Below, piece by piece: positions 7,329 to 14,546 of a stretch of DNA of 15,523 nt. A model generated the notes under the pieces. The model was not told where the DNA came from, did no database searches, and saw only the letters and a list, made by a program, of their open reading frames with translations. Source of the stretch: Dehalococcoidia bacterium UBA1151 (lineage in GTDB: Bacteria > Chloroflexota > Dehalococcoidia > Lucifugimonadales > Lucifugimonadaceae); NCBI GenBank assembly GCA_002311865.1, contig DBZV01000162.1:477-15999 (forward strand), given 5' to 3'. Made by a program: the position numbers and the translations under genes. Position 1 is the first letter of the stretch; each line of letters begins with the position of its first letter.

Positions 7329-8234
7329 ATGACAACGAACCCCACCACAACAATCTCATTGCTGGACCGCTTGAAGCGAGGCGGCAAGCTAATCTCCGAT
7401 GGCGGAAGTGGCACCTATCTGCAGGCGAATGGCCTTGAGCCGGGCGGCTCTCCTGAGCTCATGAACATTGAACAGCCGGAAGTGGTGCGCCAGATGGCTG
7501 CGGATTTTTTTGCCGCGGGGTCTGACATGGTGCTAACCAACTCATTTGGTGGAAATCGATTCGGTCTTGAGCGATACGGCTTTGGTGATCGAGTATTTGA
7601 GTTCAATAAGGCAGCGGCGGATCTGGCGAAGAGTGCTGCCACTGAAGGCAAGTACGTAGGCGGCTCTATTGGCCCAACGGGTGTGTTGCTGGAAGCGGTT
7701 GGAGGTGATTTCACCGAGCCAGAGTTGTATGAGGCTTTCGTCGAGCAGGTGACCGGGCTTGCTGCTGGTGGTGCGGACGCGATTGTTATTGAGACGATGA
7801 TCTCGACGGATGAAGCCAGGTTGGCGATTCAGGCTGCCAAGGAGCACACCGATCTCATTGTGATGGCCACCATGACCTTCGATAAGGGGCCGCGTGGCTA
7901 CTTCACGATGATGGGCGATACGCCTGAGGATGCGATCAAGATACTTTCTGATGCTGGGGCGGACATCATAGGCACCAACTGTGGCAACGGCGCAGACGTG
8001 ATGATTGAAATTGTAAAACGCATTCGGCCGATCACGGACAAGCCGATCCTGGTTCATAGCAACGCGGGGATCCCGGCAATTGTGAAGGGCGTAGTGGAGT
8101 ATCCAGAGTCTCCAGAGTTCATGGCGCCTCGTTTTAAAGAGATGGCAGAACTTGGTGCGTCTATCATTGGTGGCTGCTGCGGTACTACCCCGAAACACGT
8201 GGCCGCCTGTGCTATATCGATCAAGGGCGCCTAG
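7329..8234 (+). CDS. Homocysteine S-methyltransferase (BHMT/MetH N-domain family)
   Basis: A 301-residue single-domain PF02574 enzyme that should transfer a methyl group to homocysteine to form methionine. The three zinc-binding cysteines of the family are present: Cys218 in G-T-N-C-G and Cys283-Cys284 in I-I-G-G-C-C-G-T-T-P, close in order and spacing to human BHMT (217, 299, 300). The N-terminal I-S-D-G-G-S-G-T-Y-L-Q and L-T-N-S-F-G-G-N-R motifs also fit. The methyl donor is not fixed by sequence: it could be methyl-corrinoid from the operon's own corrinoid protein, as in the MetH N-terminal module, or betaine or another small methylated compound. Given its position between MeTr and the UroD-type enzyme, a role as methyl sink (methionine supply) is plausible. 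ATG start; only a weak AGG about 13 bases upstream. Confidence 0.87.
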   Translation: MTTNPTTTISLLDRLKRGGKLISDGGSGTYLQANGLEPGGSPELMNIEQPEVVRQMAADFFAAGSDMVLTNSFGGNRFGLERYGFGDRVFEFNKAAADLAKSAATEGKYVGGSIGPTGVLLEAVGGDFTEPELYEAFVEQVTGLAAGGADAIVIETMISTDEARLAIQAAKEHTDLIVMATMTFDKGPRGYFTMMGDTPEDAIKILSDAGADIIGTNCGNGADVMIEIVKRIRPITDKPILVHSNAGIPAIVKGVVEYPESPEFMAPRFKEMAELGASIIGGCCGTTPKHVAACAISIKGA

Positions 8235-8257
8235 TCGGCAAGAGATGAGCATCTAAA

Positions 8258-8935
8258 TTGGCAACCAAAACTCAATCAGACCGCCTCTCGGCACGGCAAG
8301 TCATCGACAAGTACGGGCATTGCCTTGAACTGATCGGCATGGACCCGCACTTCCACGAGGTTTCGATTGGGCTGTACGTGAAAGATGATGTCGCCACCGT
8401 ATGGACGTTCAGTCCACTGGATGGGGTAAGGGAACGGCTGTCGCAGATTCGCGATCAGCTGGTACTGAAAGGCAGCATGACGGCGGTTGATGGGACCCAC
8501 GATCAGATGATGTTTGCCTGTGGTGAGTTTCATGCCGTACCCATGCGGTTCCTGCTGCGTGCCGCGGTGGAGAAGGAGCCTATCGAGGTTGAGGATCCCA
8601 GCCCGCTGACTGTTCGTGATATCAAATCACGGATGGATATGCTCGCCACGCCGGAGGAGATTGATGGCCGCTGGGCGTACCGTGTGACTGCCAAAGGCGA
8701 TTTCAAGCGACCGGAGATTCGCATCAGGGCGATGGTTGGCGGCTTCATGCGTTACGGCGATCTTGACCGCCTTGAGCCAGATCTGGGCTCGTTCAAATGT
8801 GGCCGACGCCACGACGCGCTGCTGCGCATCCTTATGCCGTATGCTCGCAACGTTAGTGGAGCGGAAGATAGCCTGGAAGCCGAAGATATGCGCGGGCAGT
8901 TGACCACTCAGACGTTGGGCTTTTCTCAATCATGA
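8258..8935 (+). CDS. Conserved-looking protein of unknown function, 225 residues
   Basis: I do not recognise a family. The protein is soluble (no signal peptide or membrane segment), with a mixed alpha/beta composition and only three cysteines: C22 (in Y-G-H-C-L-E), one in F-A-C-G-E-F-H, and one in F-K-C-G-R-R-H-D. His residues sit close to each cysteine, so metal or corrinoid contact is possible but unproven. The C-terminal third is rich in Arg and Asp. The start is TTG at 8258, supported by an AAGAGATGAG stretch just upstream and by 23- and 22-base gaps to its neighbours, so it is firmly inside the operon. Its position just before the UroD-type methyltransferase makes a substrate-handling or accessory role a reasonable guess. 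Confidence 0.75.
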   Translation: MATKTQSDRLSARQVIDKYGHCLELIGMDPHFHEVSIGLYVKDDVATVWTFSPLDGVRERLSQIRDQLVLKGSMTAVDGTHDQMMFACGEFHAVPMRFLLRAAVEKEPIEVEDPSPLTVRDIKSRMDMLATPEEIDGRWAYRVTAKGDFKRPEIRIRAMVGGFMRYGDLDRLEPDLGSFKCGRRHDALLRILMPYARNVSGAEDSLEAEDMRGQLTTQTLGFSQS

Positions 8936-8957
8936 CCCACCAAATGGAGAGACTGGC

Positions 8958-9992
8958 ATGACAATCGCAGAGACTATGACCTCTCGAGAACGTGTACTGG
9001 CTGCGCTTGCCGGAAAGCCTGTCGACCGCACGCCCGTCGCAAACCCGACGAATGTGGCGACTGTTGATCTAATGGACATGGTCAGCGCTCCGTTTCCTGA
9101 TGCGTGCCGCGATCCGGTGATGAACGCCCGCCTGGCTGAGACAGGACACACGGAGCTGGGGTTCGACGTCATCTCACCATACTTCTCGATCATCCAGGAG
9201 TCATCTGCTCTGGGCTGCGACATGCAGTGGGAGCAGAAAGACAACTGGCCAACGGTCAGGATGACCAATCCGATCTGGAAAGAGCCGGAAGACATTCATA
9301 TCCCAGACGATTTTCTGGAGCATCCCGATAACCAGGCGATTATTGGTTCCATACGAATACTCAAAGAGAAGTGGGGTGATGAGGTCGCCATTGTTGGCAA
9401 GACGATGGGGCCATGGACGCTGGCATATCACTTATTTGGCGTTGAACCTTTCCTATTGATGACCATCGATGACCCGAAAAAGACGATGGATGTTTTGCAT
9501 CGGCTGGAGGAGGTATCGGTGCTGTTCGGGCGCGCGCAGATCGATGCCGGGGCAGATGTTTTGACGTTCCCGGACCATGCCACCGGAGACCTGGTGAGTG
9601 GTGAGTATTACCACCGGTTCCTGCAGGACATCCACACAGAGATGGTGGAGAAGCTTCCGGTGCCGATCATCCTGCATATCTGTGGCAAGACGTTGGACCG
9701 GATGGACTACATCGCCCAGACCGGAATGGCGGCGTTCCACTTCGATTCTATGAACGACCCTGCAGAGGCGATGGAGATCGTAGATGGACGGATCTCGCTG
9801 GTTGGAAACATCAATAATCCGGTAACGCTTTACTCAAAAGGACCGGAAGCGGTCCGTGAAGAGGTATACAAGGCACTGGATGCGGGTGTTCAATTAATAG
9901 CTCCGGAATGCGCAATCCCGCTCCGAACCAAATTAGAGAATCTGTTGGAGATCCCCGCCGCAATAAATGATTGGACCGAGGCACACGCATAA
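8958..9992 (+). CDS. UroD/MtaA-type zinc methyltransferase (methyl-corrinoid)
   Basis: A 344-residue TIM-barrel protein of the uroporphyrinogen decarboxylase superfamily, closest in pattern to the methylcobamide methyltransferase branch (MtaA/MtbA/CmuA N-domain), not haem-pathway HemE. It opens with S-R-E-R-V-L-A-A-L-A-G-K-P-V-D-R-T-P and has the zinc set His240-X-Cys242 (in L-H-I-C-G-K-T) and Cys318 (P-E-C-A-I-P), nearly the same positions as His237/Cys239/Cys316 in methanogen MtaA. Zinc in these enzymes activates a thiol or a methyl donor. With the corrinoid protein next door, it probably either brings methyl groups in from the unknown donor (as in CmuA) or moves them from the corrinoid to a thiol. 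Strong Shine-Dalgarno GGAGAG 6 bases before the ATG. No corrinoid domain is fused, unlike CmuA. Confidence 0.87.
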   Translation: MTIAETMTSRERVLAALAGKPVDRTPVANPTNVATVDLMDMVSAPFPDACRDPVMNARLAETGHTELGFDVISPYFSIIQESSALGCDMQWEQKDNWPTVRMTNPIWKEPEDIHIPDDFLEHPDNQAIIGSIRILKEKWGDEVAIVGKTMGPWTLAYHLFGVEPFLLMTIDDPKKTMDVLHRLEEVSVLFGRAQIDAGADVLTFPDHATGDLVSGEYYHRFLQDIHTEMVEKLPVPIILHICGKTLDRMDYIAQTGMAAFHFDSMNDPAEAMEIVDGRISLVGNINNPVTLYSKGPEAVREEVYKALDAGVQLIAPECAIPLRTKLENLLEIPAAINDWTEAHA

Positions 9993-10053
9993 CTTCGCTC
10001 TGGCGCCAATCTCCGACAACCACCCAATTCAAGAATTACTAAGAGTCATATCG

Positions 10054-10788
10054 ATGAATTTTGTCCACGACGGCTTAGCCGCCGAGTTTGAGTACGTGAC
10101 CCGCGAGGGTGAACGCCAGCACATTGGCGAGTTGTTCGATAGCGGCGACGCCCTCATGCAGGAGACCGCGTACAACCTGATTACCGGGAACCATAACGAG
10201 GTCTCGCGGCTTGTGGAGCAGGCATTGGCCGAGGGCTACACAGCCAACGATGTACTGGATGATGGGCTGATTGCCGGGATGGCGATTGTTGGGGTGAAGT
10301 TCCGCGATAACATCATCTTTGTGCCGGAGGTGCTCATCGCCGCACGAGCGATGAAGGCGGGGATGGTGCACATTGAGCCCATCCTATCGGCGTCCGGTGT
10401 TGAGCCGGCGGGCACGATCATCATGGGGACGGTGAAGGGCGATCTTCACGATATTGGTAAGAACCTTTGCATCATGATGCTGCGTGGCTCCGGTTTCGTT
10501 GTGCACGATCTGGGCGTGGACACGAAGCCTGATGAGTTTGTTGACGCTGTGATGGAGCACGATGCCCAGATCGTGGGTATGTCAGCGCTTCTCACCACAA
10601 CAATGCCCAATATGGGGGTGACCATCGAAGCGTTGGAAGAGGCCGGGCTTCGTGAAGAGATTAAGGTCATGCTGGGTGGCGCGCCGGTGACGGCATCGTT
10701 CGCCGAAGACATGGGCGCGGATGGCTACGGCGACAATGCTATTGAGGCCGTTGACCGCGCAAAAGAGTTTGTTGAGGCCGATAATTAG
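10054..10788 (+). CDS. Corrinoid (B12-binding) protein of a methyltransferase system
   Basis: A 244-residue methyl carrier of the MtaC/MtbC/MttC type. Residues about 20-110 form the helical cap (B12-binding-2, PF02607), with the G-L-I-A-G-M-A-I-V-G and F-V-P-E-V-L-I-A-A-R-A-M-K-A-G-M segments. Residues about 115-240 form the Rossmann-like B12 domain, with D130-L-H132-D-I-G135, the D-x-H-x-x-G motif in which His132 is the lower axial cobalt ligand, and later G-G-A-P-V-T. It should shuttle methyl groups between the UroD-type enzyme and the pterin methyltransferase. An upstream ATG (9967) would overlap the preceding gene by 26 bases and add 29 residues that look unlike the family, so I chose 10054, which has AAGAG 8 bases upstream. 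Gap to the previous gene is 61 bases. Confidence 0.9.
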   Translation: MNFVHDGLAAEFEYVTREGERQHIGELFDSGDALMQETAYNLITGNHNEVSRLVEQALAEGYTANDVLDDGLIAGMAIVGVKFRDNIIFVPEVLIAARAMKAGMVHIEPILSASGVEPAGTIIMGTVKGDLHDIGKNLCIMMLRGSGFVVHDLGVDTKPDEFVDAVMEHDAQIVGMSALLTTTMPNMGVTIEALEEAGLREEIKVMLGGAPVTASFAEDMGADGYGDNAIEAVDRAKEFVEADN

Positions 10789-10805
10789 GCATACCGGGAG
10801 GGCCA

Positions 10806-10837
10806 ACACGCAGGTAATCCAGCTGACGCTGGCGTGT
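10806..10837 (+). repeat. Inverted repeat / imperfect hairpin between corrinoid and four-Cys genes
   Basis: ACACGC (10806-10811) pairs with GCGTGT (10832-10837), and inside it CCAGC-TGAC-GCTGG forms a 5-bp stem with a 4-base loop, leaving one asymmetric bulge. No T-run follows, so it is not a typical terminator. It could slow 3' decay or set unequal expression of the corrinoid protein and the genes after it. Confidence 0.35.
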
Positions 10838-10869
10838 CAAAGTAGGCTCCGATTTGAGACAATCAAGTT

Positions 10870-11136
10870 ATGAGCAACTCCGGGACTAAAACATCCAAGG
10901 TTGATCCTGAGGCATTCCGCCGCAGTATTACGCGCCTGATGGAGATCTACAGAAGTATGTCCGCGGTTGCGGATAAGAGTGCGATCACCCGTTGCCCGTA
11001 TAAAGACGCCCGTTCCAGGTGTTCGGCTAAGTTCAGTTGCAAGAACCAGTATTTCATCCCTGGCAAGCCGGATGAACCTGCGGTCTGCACTGGTAGCGAC
11101 AAACTCGATTATCGCTATGCGTGGGAACAGGATTAG
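10870..11136 (+). CDS. Small four-cysteine protein of unknown function (88 residues)
   Basis: I do not recognise a family. Residues 1-40 look helical and basic, including R-R-S-I-T-R-L-M-E-I-Y-R-S-M. Then follow four cysteines in the pattern C42-X8-C51-X5-C57-X15-C73, in the motif C-P-Y-K-D-A-R-S-R-C and ending before T-G-S-D-K-L-D-Y-R. Four well-spaced cysteines in so short a protein suggest a Zn or Fe-S site. It lies between the corrinoid protein and its reductive activator (38 bases before the latter), which suggests a part in electron delivery or complex assembly; that is inference. The ATG start has only a weak GAG upstream. The reading frame ends in a clean TAG and the composition is coherent, so it is likely a real gene. 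Confidence 0.72.
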   Translation: MSNSGTKTSKVDPEAFRRSITRLMEIYRSMSAVADKSAITRCPYKDARSRCSAKFSCKNQYFIPGKPDEPAVCTGSDKLDYRYAWEQD

Positions 11137-11174
11137 ACGCTGATACAACCGCCTGTTTGCTCCGGACAAGCTGA

Positions 11175-12809
11175 ATGAGCCCGCTGAAAATCGGTGATCA
11201 CCCTATCGAACTTGAACGCGGCAAATCGCTGTTCGAGTACGCTGATGATCTGTCCGTTCGCGTGCCTACTTCATGCCGCCGAGATGGTGAGTGTCACGAA
11301 TGCATTGTGGAGGTTCGCAGTGGGCTGGACGCGCTCACGCCACTGACGGAAGCAGAGGCATTCCTGCGGGACAACTACCGCCTTGCATGCCAGGCCAGAA
11401 TTGAAGATCCGGACGCCGAGGTGGATTTCGTTATCCTGCGGCGTCAGCCGAAGATCTTGCAAACCGGCATCCAGCGTGAATATGAGCCATCGCCGCTCAC
11501 GGTCAGGCAGGGCGACTACGTTGTTTCCCTCCACGATGGCAACGATGGAAAAGTCATCGACAAGTACCGCGGCAAGATACTTGGGCTGGCGATCGATGTG
11601 GGGACCACGACGGTTGTCATGAATCTTATCGACCTTGAGTCGTATGAGACGTTTCACACCGCGTCATTTGAGAATCCGCAGCGCTTCGGCGGCAGCGACA
11701 TCATGAACCGCATTTCCTACGATATGGGCAAGTACCAGGGAGAGATGAAACTGGTCATCCACTCTTCGATCAATTTCGAGATCGGTGAGATGGTGCGCTC
11801 GCTAAAAATCAGGCGTCGGCAGATCTACGAAATTGTGATCGTTGGCAATTCGACGATGCGTGACATATTTTTTGGCCTGGACGTCAGTACGATTGGGGAA
11901 CGGCCGTATAAATCGATCGTTGAACACGAGTTCATCGCTGGCGAACGTACGACCACAGCGCTCACTTCAACGGCTCGGGAGCTTGGCATACGTGTCCACC
12001 CGGAGGCAATCATTTACGGCGGGCCGCTGGTGGGGAGCCATGTTGGCTCAGACGTTGCAGCTGACATTCTTGCGACGAGCCTGGATGAGGCCACGGAGCC
12101 GGTGATACTGATCGACGTTGGGACGAACACTGAGATTGTTATCGGCACTGCAGATAAGCTCATGTCGGCCTCCTGCCCTGCCGGACCCGCGTTCGAGGGT
12201 GGGCAGGTCACATACGCCATGCCTGGCTACGATGGCGCCATCGAACGTATCCGGCTTGGCGACGACGGCGAAATCGATGCAGGCGTGATTGGTGACACGG
12301 AACCGCTGGGTATCTGCGGGTCAGGGCTGATCGACCTGATCGCTGAACTGCGCCGAACCGGGAAGATGAATGAGCTTGGCGTGTTCAATGATGGTTCTCG
12401 TGAGTATGAGTTCGAGCCGAAACGGCATCTCATGCTGTCGAGGGCAGACTTGAGCGCGCTTGCGCAGGCCAAATCGGCGAACTACTGTGGACAGCGCATT
12501 GTTATCGATCGCTACGGCCTGCCGATCGATGAGTTCAAGAAGCTCTACCTCGCCGGCGGGTTCGCGAACTACATCGATATTGAGAACGCAGCCGCAATTG
12601 GGTTTGTGGCGAACATCGATATTGACAAGATCGAGAAGGTTGGCAACGCTTCGCTGGCTGGCGCCACGATCATGCTTCTCTCGGGGCCGCTCAGAAAGAA
12701 AATTGAGCAGCTTGTGACAGAGATCGAGCATGTGGAGCTTGAGACGTCGCCGGACTTCTTTGATCTCTTCGTGGAAGGCTGCCAGTTCAAACCGATGGAT
12801 GCCGCCTGA
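11175..12809 (+). CDS. Reductive activator of corrinoid proteins (ferredoxin + ASKHA/DUF4445)
   Basis: A 544-residue RACo/RACE-like protein that uses ATP to push an electron onto inactive Co(II) corrinoid and restore Co(I). Residues about 1-90 form a plant-type 2Fe-2S ferredoxin domain with C34-X5-C40-X2-C43 and C72 (in R-L-A-C-Q). After a linker (about 95-135) comes the ASKHA domain: D141-V-G-T-T-T phosphate loop, N-P-Q-R-F-G-G-S-D-I, G-N-S-T-M-R, I-D314-V-G-T-N-T-E, C-P-A-G-P-A-F-E-G-G and C-G-S-G-L-I-D. A plant-type 2Fe-2S N-domain marks the RACo/acetogen AE type, in contrast to methanogen RamA, which carries 4Fe-4S clusters. It is immediately downstream of the four-Cys protein. Its presence shows that the operon's corrinoid protein works as a Co(I)/methyl-Co(III) carrier. 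Confidence 0.92.
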   Translation: MSPLKIGDHPIELERGKSLFEYADDLSVRVPTSCRRDGECHECIVEVRSGLDALTPLTEAEAFLRDNYRLACQARIEDPDAEVDFVILRRQPKILQTGIQREYEPSPLTVRQGDYVVSLHDGNDGKVIDKYRGKILGLAIDVGTTTVVMNLIDLESYETFHTASFENPQRFGGSDIMNRISYDMGKYQGEMKLVIHSSINFEIGEMVRSLKIRRRQIYEIVIVGNSTMRDIFFGLDVSTIGERPYKSIVEHEFIAGERTTTALTSTARELGIRVHPEAIIYGGPLVGSHVGSDVAADILATSLDEATEPVILIDVGTNTEIVIGTADKLMSASCPAGPAFEGGQVTYAMPGYDGAIERIRLGDDGEIDAGVIGDTEPLGICGSGLIDLIAELRRTGKMNELGVFNDGSREYEFEPKRHLMLSRADLSALAQAKSANYCGQRIVIDRYGLPIDEFKKLYLAGGFANYIDIENAAAIGFVANIDIDKIEKVGNASLAGATIMLLSGPLRKKIEQLVTEIEHVELETSPDFFDLFVEGCQFKPMDAA

Positions 12810-12851
12810 CCGGTAATATCTGTTGCGGCTCACACACCACTGGAGAAACTT

Positions 12852-13847
12852 ATGGTTGCGTTGACTCGCAAGGCCCTGATCACGGACTACACCTGGCCCA
12901 ATATTGATGCTGAGACTGAGATTCTCAACGCTGCGGGCATTGAAGTTGTTGCAGCGCCGAACTCCGATGTGGCAACGCTTCGCGATCTGGCGGTGGATGC
13001 CGACGCAATCATGTTCTGCTTCGCGTCGGTACCGGCCGAGGTACTGAAGGCGGCGACGAAGTGCGTGGTTGCGTCACGCTTCGGCATTGGCGTCGACAAC
13101 ATTGATCAGGCGGCGTGCACGGAACTGGGGATTGTGGTCACCAACGTACCGGACTACTCCCTGGAGGAAGTTGCGGATCACGTGATGGCTAACATCCTCG
13201 CGTTTAATCGCCATCTGATACCGCTGAACCGATCGGTGCGGGAGGGCTGGGGTTCGATGGGTCTGCCGATGCACTCCCGACGGCTGAGCACGACTACGCT
13301 TGGTATCGTGGGCATGGGACGGATTGGCCGTACGCTTGCAATCCGCGCACACGCTTTCGGTATGCGGGTGGTATCGAGCGATCCGCTGCTGACCGAGGAG
13401 AACAGGCCCGACGGTGTGGAGATTGCTGATCTGCCGACACTGCTCGCGGAGTCTGATTTCGTATCACTGCACACGCCGCTGATTCCGCAGACCACCGGGC
13501 TAATTGGCACGGCAGAACTGGCACTTATGAAGCCGACCGCGTTTCTTGTTAATGCGGCGCGCGGTCCGCTGATCGACGATGACGCTCTGGTTGCGGCGTT
13601 GCGGGCTGGCGAGATTGCTGGCGCCGCGCTGGATGTGACACCAGTTGAACCGCTGCCGACGGATCACCCGCTCAACGCGATGGATAACGTGATCATGACG
13701 CCGCACACGGCGTTTCATTCGCTGGAGTCGCTGCATGAGCTTGAGGTGCGGACGGCGCGCGAGGTTGTTCGGGTGCTGGACGGGCAGATGCCGGAGAATC
13801 TGGTGAATCCCGCGGTTTTGGGGGCGAATCGGGCGGGGCTGGGTTAG
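12852..13847 (+). CDS. D-2-hydroxyacid dehydrogenase (PGDH/CtBP-like), NAD-type
   Basis: A 331-residue member of the D-isomer-specific 2-hydroxyacid dehydrogenase family. The nucleotide motif is G154-M-G156-R-I-G159, with Asp177 (S-S-D-P) at the end of the second strand, which indicates NAD rather than NADP. Catalytic residues: Arg237 (N-A-A-R-G-P), Glu266 (P-V-E-P-L) and His285 (T-P-H-T-A). The R-F-G-I-G-V-D-N-I and S-V-R-E-G-W-G segments point to the phosphoglycerate dehydrogenase/CtBP-like branch. There is no ACT or other regulatory C-domain, so serine-feedback PGDH is unlikely. The ATG has GGAG 6 bases upstream. It is 42 bases after the activator gene and is the last gene of the plus-strand operon. 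It may handle the hydroxy or keto acid left when the methyl group is removed; that link is inference. Confidence 0.87.
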   Translation: MVALTRKALITDYTWPNIDAETEILNAAGIEVVAAPNSDVATLRDLAVDADAIMFCFASVPAEVLKAATKCVVASRFGIGVDNIDQAACTELGIVVTNVPDYSLEEVADHVMANILAFNRHLIPLNRSVREGWGSMGLPMHSRRLSTTTLGIVGMGRIGRTLAIRAHAFGMRVVSSDPLLTEENRPDGVEIADLPTLLAESDFVSLHTPLIPQTTGLIGTAELALMKPTAFLVNAARGPLIDDDALVAALRAGEIAGAALDVTPVEPLPTDHPLNAMDNVIMTPHTAFHSLESLHELEVRTAREVVRVLDGQMPENLVNPAVLGANRAGLG

Positions 13848-13874
13848 GCGCGGTTGACGGCGCGCTGCGCATAG

Positions 13875-14546
13875 TTACCGGAAAAATGCCCTTCGAGTGG
13901 CCTCAGGATACTTTTCCTCGCGTTTGCGGTTGATGGAAGATCCGACGGAGCGCGGGCGTGAATCAGGCGTGACCCAGACTGTTAGCTGGGTTTTGAGGCT
14001 ATGAAGTTGGACTTCTGACTCCAGTGGCAGGTCGTCCGGGACGGTGCCGGGGGAGTAGGCAGCTTGCCATGCGGCGCGGGCCAGCGAGATTAGGTGGGTG
14101 GCTTCGATGCCCAGTGTTTCGGCGGCTGAGTCTGTATAGCTGCCGAATGTTTCTGTTTTTTCGCGCTTCCTGAATCCCGCTGACGCAATGGCCTTTTCGG
14201 CCGTCCGGAACGTATTGAGCACCTGCCTTCGAAATTCACCGTGGAGTGAGGCGAAGCGGGGTCGGGAGCGGCGTCTTACGAGGTCTGGATTGATCTTGAG
14301 GAGGATGGCGTAGATCGAGCCGCCGATTGTGACGGTCACGAGCACAAACATGATCAGGTACTGAATGTTCTCAAAGAGCGATCGAATGGCGTCGAAGATT
14401 GCGACGGGGGCCTGTGTTGCTGCGGAGGCCACGTGATCACCAAGGCGAAGGTCAAGCAGTTCCGAGAGGTTGAGGAATCCGGCTCCGGCAGGTGGGCCTG
14501 ATTCCTGTGGAAGGTCAGGGCGCGGGGTGGGTCGAACGGTACCCAA
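13875..14546 (-). CDS. C-terminal part of the frameshifted transglutaminase-like protein (DUF4129-like)
   Basis: This frame continues the transglutaminase-like gene after an apparent one-base deletion near 14530. It encodes a linker rich in Pro and Gly, one membrane segment (residues about 61-83, hydrophobic I-Q-Y-L-I-M-F-V-L-V-T-V), and a cytoplasmic helical region beginning L-H-G-E-F-R-R-Q-V that resembles DUF4129, the usual tail of TgpA-like proteins. The TTG at 14546 is unlikely to be a real start: the first few codons overlap the other frame, and the T-P-R-P-D-L-P sequence is what should follow W-V-P-F-D-P. It stops at 13875 and converges with the dehydrogenase gene, with 27 bases between stops and no obvious shared terminator. 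Confidence 0.65.
   Translation of the reverse strand: MGTVRPTPRPDLPQESGPPAGAGFLNLSELLDLRLGDHVASAATQAPVAIFDAIRSLFENIQYLIMFVLVTVTIGGSIYAILLKINPDLVRRRSRPRFASLHGEFRRQVLNTFRTAEKAIASAGFRKREKTETFGSYTDSAAETLGIEATHLISLARAAWQAAYSPGTVPDDLPLESEVQLHSLKTQLTVWVTPDSRPRSVGSSINRKREEKYPEATRRAFFR

Noticed and set aside
7542..8252. 236-codon open frame on the minus strand opposite the homocysteine methyltransferase
   Set aside because: It lies entirely antisense to a gene with intact family motifs and zinc ligands. Its translation is rich in Arg and His with no recognisable domain, as expected for a shadow frame in GC-rich DNA.
8958..9992. Haem-pathway uroporphyrinogen decarboxylase (HemE)
   Set aside because: Zinc-ligand motifs of the methyltransferase branch and corrinoid neighbours argue against HemE.
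12321..12833. 170-codon minus-strand frame opposite the end of the corrinoid activator
   Set aside because: Same reasons: antisense to conserved ASKHA-domain sequence, no plausible start signal.
13848..13874. Bidirectional terminator between the converging genes
   Set aside because: The 27-base gap has GC-rich partial symmetry but no clear stem-loop with a T-run on either strand.
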